Shown here piece after piece: positions 34,330-39,242 of a stretch of DNA of 39,242 bases. The translations under genes and the position numbers were made by a program. This DNA is from Candidatus Heimdallarchaeota archaeon (GTDB lineage: Archaea; Asgardarchaeota; Heimdallarchaeia; Heimdallarchaeales; Heimdallarchaeaceae). The notes beneath the pieces were generated by a model. That model was not told the origin of the DNA, did not search any database, and saw nothing but the letters and a program-made list of their open reading frames with translations. The stretch's first letter is position 1. Every line of letters starts with the position of its first letter. The stretch covers positions 1 through 39,242 of the forward strand of contig BPTM01000087.1 in NCBI GenBank assembly GCA_023705945.1. The letters run 5' to 3'.

Positions 34330-34872
34330 AGCAATGAGAATAATGGCTAATCAAACAAAAATCTTGTGCTATGGAACTAGGATATATTAAACAGAAGTAA
34401 TTGTTATCCTTTCATATCCAGAAATCACCCATTAAAATATGTGTTTCCACAAAATAACAAAATTTCTTCAAAAGGTTGCTTCAAGTTACATCTTCTTTGC
34501 TGTTTTACTTACTTTTGTTGCAAGATAGAGAAATTCTCAAAAAAAATCAAAACCCTTGTTAAAAATCATATCCTATCAGATGATTAGTATCTGAGCTTAA
34601 AGAGATTTCTTATCTTTTTATACCGTTTTCTCTTCCTCTTTAATGAGTAGATATGTCTTTCAGTTTATGGGGTGAATCTGAGGAAACTAGAGATGTTTCT
34701 TAGAGTTCGTTTGAGAACAGAGTAGAGTTAACCCTTAAGTAAAGGAAAACCATCCATTTTTGATTGATTATTTTATCTTTTGTGGATAAGTTATAACCTC
34801 CTTACTAACTATTAAGGCATTCTTGAAGGTTTAACACACCTAAAGAATCCGACCCTTTTTTAGACATACTTT
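34330..34872. other. Long AT-rich intergenic stretch without a gene
   Basis: About 540 bases with no credible reading frame on either strand. There is a box A-like TTTTTATACC at 34615-34624 facing right, a few 4-5 bp inverted repeats downstream of it (GAAAC/GTTTC, GTTC/GAAC), and T-rich runs. I could not fit it to a box C/D RNA or any known RNA. Confidence 0.4.
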
Positions 34873-35670
34873 CTATTTTAGAACATTTATCGAATTTCGT
34901 ATATTTGTGATTAAATCTTGATATTCTTTTTTGTTGTATCCTTCATTCTTTATAGTTAGTTTTGGATAGTCTTCAACTCTATTTCTACCCTCGCGGATAA
35001 GGACTCCAAATTCAATTTCAGTTCTTTTTGTTTTTATCCATGCAATCTGTTTTTTCTTGTATTTATATCCCACATAACTTTGTGTACAATACTCTTCTAT
35101 TTTTTCATTTATTTCTTTAACACTCGCTCTTGTATCTTCAAAAATAACCTTTAAGTCTTGTTTCTTTATGTAATTTTTGAAATCATCAATTGTTTTAATT
35201 TCAGGAATTGTCTGTTCTACTGGAATGGGGACGGAATTGAATATTGTACCAATTTCATTATTTGAATCGAGAATTGTAGAATATTCATACAAGTCAATTG
35301 TAGGTTTTATATGCATGCACATTCGTTTTGTTTCCTCTGTAAAACTTTGTGCAATTAGAATAATTCTTGGGTCTTGATTGGGATCTATTTTTGAGGCTTT
35401 ATAGATATTTGCTAATTGCCATCTTAGCCTTTCTACTTCAGTATAATACCTTAGTCCTTGAAAGAGAACATTTCTATCTTCATCGAGCTTTATTTCAATA
35501 ATAGATAATCTTGAACCACTGTCTACACATAGAATATCAGGAATGTTTCCATGTAAGTTAATTTCATGTTGAATTTTGTTCATCCCTTCCTCCAAATTAT
35601 CAATATCTTTGATTATTAAGGTATGAAGCTCAGCTTCATCTTTTGGAGTATATTTGTTGATGTTACTCAT
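34873..35670 (-). CDS. PD-(D/E)XK nuclease with DUF5655-like C-terminal domain
   Basis: A 265-residue protein. Residues ~10-125 form a NucS/Mrr-like nuclease core with the complete site: D45 (GNIPDILCVD), E59 and K61 (IIEIKLDED), then a helix with a Q-G-x-R-Y motif (LFQGLRYYTEVERL). Residues ~165-265 (YCTQSYVGYKYKKKQIAWIKTKRTEIEFGVLI) resemble the DUF5655 module that often follows such nucleases. It probably nicks or cuts DNA at particular structures or modifications. GGTGA sits 6 bases before the ATG. It is at the right edge of the defence region, in its own transcription unit. Confidence 0.75.
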   Translation of the reverse strand: MSNINKYTPKDEAELHTLIIKDIDNLEEGMNKIQHEINLHGNIPDILCVDSGSRLSIIEIKLDEDRNVLFQGLRYYTEVERLRWQLANIYKASKIDPNQDPRIILIAQSFTEETKRMCMHIKPTIDLYEYSTILDSNNEIGTIFNSVPIPVEQTIPEIKTIDDFKNYIKKQDLKVIFEDTRASVKEINEKIEEYCTQSYVGYKYKKKQIAWIKTKRTEIEFGVLIREGRNRVEDYPKLTIKNEGYNKKEYQDLITNIRNSINVLK

Positions 35671-35819
35671 TTTTTTTCACCGTGTTCAACTTTATTTCCT
35701 TGGTTTGAATATTTTTCTTAATCTTAAATTATTCTACAACCTTTATAAATGAAATTAATCATTATCTTTACAGATTAGTCCTTACCCTTCTTGTTGTTCG
35801 TCCCACAAAACTATCAGAG

Positions 35820-36227
35820 ATGAACAATATGAGTCAGAAACAAATACCAGAACTCGAACTTAATAATCTTAAATTCTTCCTTTCTCAATTTGAAGAATTG
35901 TATAATGATATTGAATTATTGAAAAAACAACGAGAATTTCTCGAACTTCCTTTGGATCTATCTATCAATCTCAAACCCGTTGATATGAACGATGTAGATT
36001 CTCTTCAACAAGCTCTTCGAGAACACGAACAGATGCTTCTCAAAGGAGCTAAAGATCCTTTAATCTTTGGCTTGAAGAAGATTTTTGAGCAGAACTATAG
36101 AGAATTTAGAACCTTCTTTAACAAGTCATCCTTCTCTTCCAGTAAATTAGTTGAGGATATCAATAATCTTGAGGCAGTAGATAAGGTTCTTGCTAAATTA
36201 GTTGATGAGATACCGAATCTATACTGA
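35820..36227 (+). CDS. Hypothetical 135-residue helical protein
   Basis: Not recognised. It consists of helical segments with heptad-like leucines (LKFFLSQFEELYNDIELLKKQREFLEL), suggesting a short coiled coil, and an acidic character. A second Met three codons in could be the start. A TTTATAAATG box A at ~35739-35748 lies ~75 bases upstream, implying a leader. No membrane or metal motif is seen. Its codon usage, with compact frequent CTT/CTC leucines, looks like a normal expressed gene. Confidence 0.6.
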   Translation: MNNMSQKQIPELELNNLKFFLSQFEELYNDIELLKKQREFLELPLDLSINLKPVDMNDVDSLQQALREHEQMLLKGAKDPLIFGLKKIFEQNYREFRTFFNKSSFSSSKLVEDINNLEAVDKVLAKLVDEIPNLY

Positions 36228-36403
36228 ACAACACATTATTCTTGTTTATCTGAGATTCTACTTTGAATTCCATCTTAAACAAACACTGAATTATTAGTAT
36301 TTATTAGAATTAAATCTTTGAGATTGAAATAAAATTTACTTTGAATTTCTTTACTAGTTGTAAAGAATGTTTATATATTATTTTGAGTAAAAGTCTTTAA
36401 GAT

Positions 36404-37090
36404 ATGAAAATTGGGAAGAGAGAACGCAAAATCATAAGTTTAGTGGTTCTTTGTATGTTAATATTGTTTATTATATTCAATTCAATTTTCTCATTCGTTC
36501 CTATTCTACAATATCGGGAAAATGCCATAGTCATTATAATTGGTGATCTTGGGGAATTAAATGATCAACTTTATGATGATGAGTTCATATCAGAGAGATA
36601 TAAAGAGTACTGGGAAAAAAGAATTGTAGAATTACAATCCTATACCAATTGGAAAATCTATTTCCATTACAAGACAACTTTCAATTTTCAATTAAGTTAT
36701 TTCACGAACCTTTTTCTAATTATTGAAGGTCATGGTTCTTTTTCTGAGTATTACAATAGCCATTACATCAAGATAAATGAAGAGAAGAGAATCTACGCTG
36801 ATGAATTACATCCAAACTGTAAAAATCTAACCCTCGTTATAGATTCTTGCTATAGTAAACATTGGTATTTAGACTTTGATCATGTAGGTTTAAATGGTTT
36901 ATACACTAGTGATCTAAGCTATAATCTTTCTTATTTTGATTACCAAATTCTTTTCCCACCTGATTATAATCTGACAATCCAACGTTTCGATAGATTCTAT
37001 CTTGATGCATTTCTAAAAGGTTTCTCCTATCTAAAATCAAATGAAACGGCATGGATTAATATGACACATTTTGGCTTAGTTAATTCATAA
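36404..37090 (+). CDS. Membrane-anchored clan CD cysteine peptidase candidate (caspase/legumain-like)
   Basis: A 228-residue protein with an N-terminal membrane anchor (ISLVVLCMLILFIIFNSIF, ~11-30) and an exterior or lumenal domain. That domain has the two hallmarks of clan CD proteases: His in LIIEGHGSFSEYY (H110) and Cys in LTLVIDSCYSKHW (C149), each after a hydrophobic beta strand. The 39-residue spacing is close to legumain/GPI8 (about 41). This predicts a cysteine protease or transamidase-like activity outside the membrane, or inside if the anchor is inverted. A TTTATATATT box A ~31 bases upstream supports the start. Small for the family and no S1-pocket assignment was possible, so it could be inactive. 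It is a solo gene. Confidence 0.6.
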   Translation: MKIGKRERKIISLVVLCMLILFIIFNSIFSFVPILQYRENAIVIIIGDLGELNDQLYDDEFISERYKEYWEKRIVELQSYTNWKIYFHYKTTFNFQLSYFTNLFLIIEGHGSFSEYYNSHYIKINEEKRIYADELHPNCKNLTLVIDSCYSKHWYLDFDHVGLNGLYTSDLSYNLSYFDYQILFPPDYNLTIQRFDRFYLDAFLKGFSYLKSNETAWINMTHFGLVNS

Positions 37091-37108
37091 TATCATTTGC
37101 TAAACATT

Positions 37109-37480
37109 TCAGATGAATTTTGTTAGTTCTATTTGTCTTACTTTTTTCTCTTTTTTTCCGTCCTCTAATCTCCCTTCCTTCAGAGCTTTGATATACCATT
37201 TCTTTATTCTCAAGTTTTTCGACACCACTTTCTTTGGTATCCATCTTGGTTCTGTTGTTAGTTCTTCTATTGTTGCGAAAAACGTCTTGAATGATTCTAT
37301 GTATATTATATCTAGTTTGTATTCTGAAAACTCTTCCTCTTTCTCCTCTTCCACTACCAGTTTTCCTTCTCTGAAATAGTGTATCTTTGCCATACTCTTC
37401 TTTTCCATTCTTCTCTTTTCTTTTAATTCTCTCCCTAGAATTAAATTATAAAAACTCCTAGAAAAATTACCTTCCACCAT
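37109..37480 (-). CDS. Hypothetical charged 123-residue protein
   Basis: Unrecognised. It is lysine- and glutamate-rich, with a strand-like YFREGKLVVEEE, a helix EFSEYKLDIIYIESFKTFFATIEELT and a basic helix near the C-terminus that could bind nucleic acid. The opposite-strand reading is hydrophobic and serine-rich, so this strand is favoured. A TATATATAAA box A lies only ~10 bases before the first ATG, so the true start may be one of the Mets at residues 25 or 30 (MEKKS, MAKIHYF). Confidence 0.5.
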   Translation of the reverse strand: MVEGNFSRSFYNLILGRELKEKRRMEKKSMAKIHYFREGKLVVEEEKEEEFSEYKLDIIYIESFKTFFATIEELTTEPRWIPKKVVSKNLRIKKWYIKALKEGRLEDGKKEKKVRQIELTKFI

Positions 37481-37515
37481 TTTGTTTATATATATTTATT
37501 AACTCTCTTCCCTAT
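37481..37515. promoter_or_regulatory. Shared box A tract (TTTATATATATTTATT)
   Basis: A near-palindromic A/T tract at ~37485-37500 can act as box A in both directions: leftward for the 123-residue gene and rightward for the possible RNA that follows. Confidence 0.45.
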
Positions 37516-37640
37516 TCTTTCTTTGGACAGGTTAGGATGTCCTTTAATGAACTTAGGGGATATTGTTGCCTGTACCTAAGATGGAACCCATCAGTTGCCA
37601 ATGAACTTGTCTTCTGAAGGGTTTTATCATTATTTTTCTT
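37516..37640 (+). ncRNA. Possible structured RNA of unknown type
   Basis: Within a 315-base gap, three perfect hairpins follow one another: GGACA/TGTCC (37525-37541), CTTAGG/CCTAAG (37552-37580) and GATGG/CCATC (37580-37592). A small CTTC/GAAG fold and a T-rich tract (GGGTTTTATCATTATTTTTC) come next. The box A lies ~27 bases before 37516. It does not match 5S, SRP, RNase P or C/D-box RNA as far as I can see. Function is unknown; it may be chance. Confidence 0.35.
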
Positions 37641-37795
37641 TTAAGTTTCAATCTTTTAGCAATTTTTTCAAAACTGAAAAAAGATGATTACTACAACAAA
37701 AAAGAGAAAAATGGAAGTTCATAAGATTAAACTACTGTGATAAATTAGACTCAAGAAATGCTTATATCTCTCAGATACAACATATTCTTTGACAC

Positions 37796-37987
37796 ATGTC
37801 CTACAAGAAACTCCCCATAGATTCCCAAGAAGAACATACCTCAAAGCATGTCTCTTCTTATTCTTGCGGGAACTGTGGTGAAAAATTTAAAATTTCTCAT
37901 AAAGAAGACCTACCACCTAAACCCACTGTTTGTCCGAATGCTTTCTGTAGAGAACGAGAAATATTCACTATCATTAAAAAAGAATAA
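37796..37987 (+). CDS. Small zinc-ribbon-like protein
   Basis: A 63-residue protein with CGNC (C-x2-C) about residue 24 and CPNAFC (C-x4-C) about residue 46, a likely single zinc-binding ribbon. The C-terminus is basic. CTTATATC at ~37760 gives a box A ~30 bases before the ATG. Such small archaeal zinc ribbons often bind nucleic acid or act as subunits of larger complexes; no specific role can be given. Confidence 0.6.
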   Translation: MSYKKLPIDSQEEHTSKHVSSYSCGNCGEKFKISHKEDLPPKPTVCPNAFCREREIFTIIKKE

Positions 37988-38064
37988 AATTGCGTTTCTA
38001 TTTGCATCCAATGTTCCAATTTTAGCAGTAAGATAAAAATAGTACTGGTATCTTTGTAATTACT

Positions 38065-39195
38065 ATGACTTATGATGATTTTGAGGTTGAAATTGTTGAA
38101 GCTATACTTACAGGTAAGAATAAAGACAAAATTATCAAGAAGATACTAGAAGAAGAGCGTTCCTTACCTCTAGAATTGATTAAATTGGGTTATAATCAGT
38201 CCTTTTACCGATATGACGCTCAGGGTAAGTTGCTTCATGAAACAACTGGAGCTCGTAAGATTACTAATAAGGATCCCCGATGGATACACATGCTAGCTTA
38301 TTGTGATGATAAATCTGCTGTAGAATATATCGAAGAAATTCTTGTTTCCGAACAACGACATCTAGGTAACTGTATTCTCGCTTTATGGTCAAAAAACCAG
38401 AAAAAAGCTCTCCATTGGTTGAATCTTATACATAAATTTGACCCACAGTTTCAAAGATTACATTTTATTGAAACTTCTTTCATTTCTAAGCTTTGTTCCT
38501 ATTATTCTTGCCAAAAGACGGATCTATTCAATATGCTTTTACTTAGAGAACACAAACAGAAGGGAGAAATAATACATAAAAGCATCCAGAAAGCATTATT
38601 TACAAAAAAGATGTTTTACGATATGTCTCCAGAAGAAAAAAGAGTGAAACAAAAAGAGATGAATGATGCATTTGAAGAAAGAAGAAAGCTAATTGAATCT
38701 GGAACTCTCAGTCCTGAACAAGCTGACCAATTATTCAATGCCTTGTGGGATGGAAATATAGATTTTCAAGAAAAAAATTCTACAATTATCGAGAGAGACC
38801 CTCAAAAAGTATTCCTCTGTTTTAGCTCTGAAGATAGCCCTGTAAATTACAGGTTTAATCAAGAAATACCTCAGTTTCTTGAACTTTTACCACAATTATC
38901 TTCCGCTTTTGATGAAAAAATCATTTCTCTTTATACATATCTGCCTTTTTGGTTAGAACATTATTGGCCAATTGAAGAAGTGATGTATAAACTTAATCCT
39001 AAACAAGTTCTTGAGGATTGGAAAAAATTAATTATAACAGATGAGGAATTTGACAAACCAATAAGAGCTGAAACTGGTGGATCATCATGGTTGAAAATAG
39101 GTAAAAATAGTCGAAAGCACAAATCAAGTTCAGGTAAAGGCAGACCAAGAGGGAAAACAGTATGGTCATCTAGGCCTACTCCTGAAGAAATCATC
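38065..39195 (+). CDS. Unknown protein, C-terminus missing at contig end
   Basis: At least 377 residues from ATG 38065, with GATAAAAATA box A ~27 bases upstream (leaderless). It is a soluble, helical protein with scattered cysteines (for example CSYYSCQ) and a lysine/serine-rich stretch near the visible end (RKHKSSSGKGRPRGK), which could be a flexible nucleic-acid-binding linker. I do not recognise the family. The frame stays open through the adapter bases after 39195, but those codons are artefact, so the real C-terminus is unknown. Confidence 0.65.
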
Positions 39196-39242
39196 AGATC
39201 GGAAGAGCACACGTCTGAACTCCAGTCACGTGAAACGATCTC
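39196..39242 (+). other. Illumina TruSeq adapter contamination
   Basis: From 39196 the sequence is AGATCGGAAGAGCACACGTC and continues through the standard index-read primer. It then reads GTGAAACG (TruSeq index 19) and ATCTC. This is library adapter, not genome. Confidence 0.97.

Noticed and set aside
34560-34680. Box C/D-like words (GATGATTA, CTGAG) in the long gap
   Set aside because: The C and D words are too close together and no second pair follows, so there is no support for a C/D RNA.
37113-37379. 88-codon plus-strand frame opposite the 123-residue gene
   Set aside because: Hydrophobic, serine- and phenylalanine-rich shadow; the minus strand has normal charged composition and a box A.
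38961-39212. Minus-strand open frame at the right end
   Set aside because: Its N-terminus is read from adapter bases and it lies opposite the long unknown gene; artefact.
1-39242. CRISPR array or transposase
   Set aside because: No regularly spaced short repeats with unique spacers and no transposase or integrase reading frame were seen.

Overview
The window is AT-rich archaeal chromosome, most likely from an Asgard-type archaeon (an inference, moderate confidence). The archaeal signals are visible in the DNA. Many genes have an A/T-rich box A about 25-28 bases before the ATG with no leader. A few internal or leadered genes have AGGTGA/GGAGGG-type ribosome binding sites instead. The tRNA-Trp has archaeal bulge-helix-bulge style introns. 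The gene content (bacterial-type PurH, a PPi-type phosphofructokinase, a bactofilin-like protein, multiple GNATs, a caspase-like protein) fits that group but does not prove it. The right end of the window is not genome: the last ~47 bases are Illumina adapter, so this is a raw contig end.

Bases 1-16046 are ordinary accessory and metabolic genes: purH (cut by the left edge), a kinase-like phosphotransferase, a double-GNAT protein, a DEDDh exonuclease fused to a deoxyribosyltransferase-like domain, an alpha/beta hydrolase, upp, a two-gene heterodimeric ABC exporter, an S9 peptidase, a beta-helix bactofilin-like protein with a small winged-helix protein, another GNAT, two small proteins and a phosphofructokinase.

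Bases 16080-35670 are a defence region. It opens with a 3.8-kb islet bounded by two 80-bp direct copies of the 3' part of tRNA-Trp. One copy belongs to an intact tRNA gene and the other is a bare fragment, the classic geometry of integration into a tRNA. The islet carries only a PD-(D/E)XK nuclease-like gene and a SIR2-domain gene, with no integrase. After a helical-repeat protein comes a tight three-gene operon (21015-32940): a DrmD-like SNF2 helicase, a DrmMI-like N6-adenine methylase, and a 1743-residue protein that joins a DEAD-type helicase, several zinc clusters, a DUF1998/MZB-type cysteine cluster and a Vsr/DUF559-like nuclease. This looks like a condensed class 1 DISARM (or DISARM/Druantia hybrid) in which separate DrmA and DrmB proteins, and perhaps the DrmC nuclease, are represented by one polypeptide. 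It is the best candidate here for an undescribed system. Next to it are a gene with a HEPN-like R-x4-H motif and a PD-(D/E)XK nuclease with a DUF5655-like tail.

Bases 35820-39195 hold small unknown proteins, a membrane-anchored clan CD (caspase/legumain-like) peptidase candidate, a possible structured RNA and an unknown protein truncated by the contig end.
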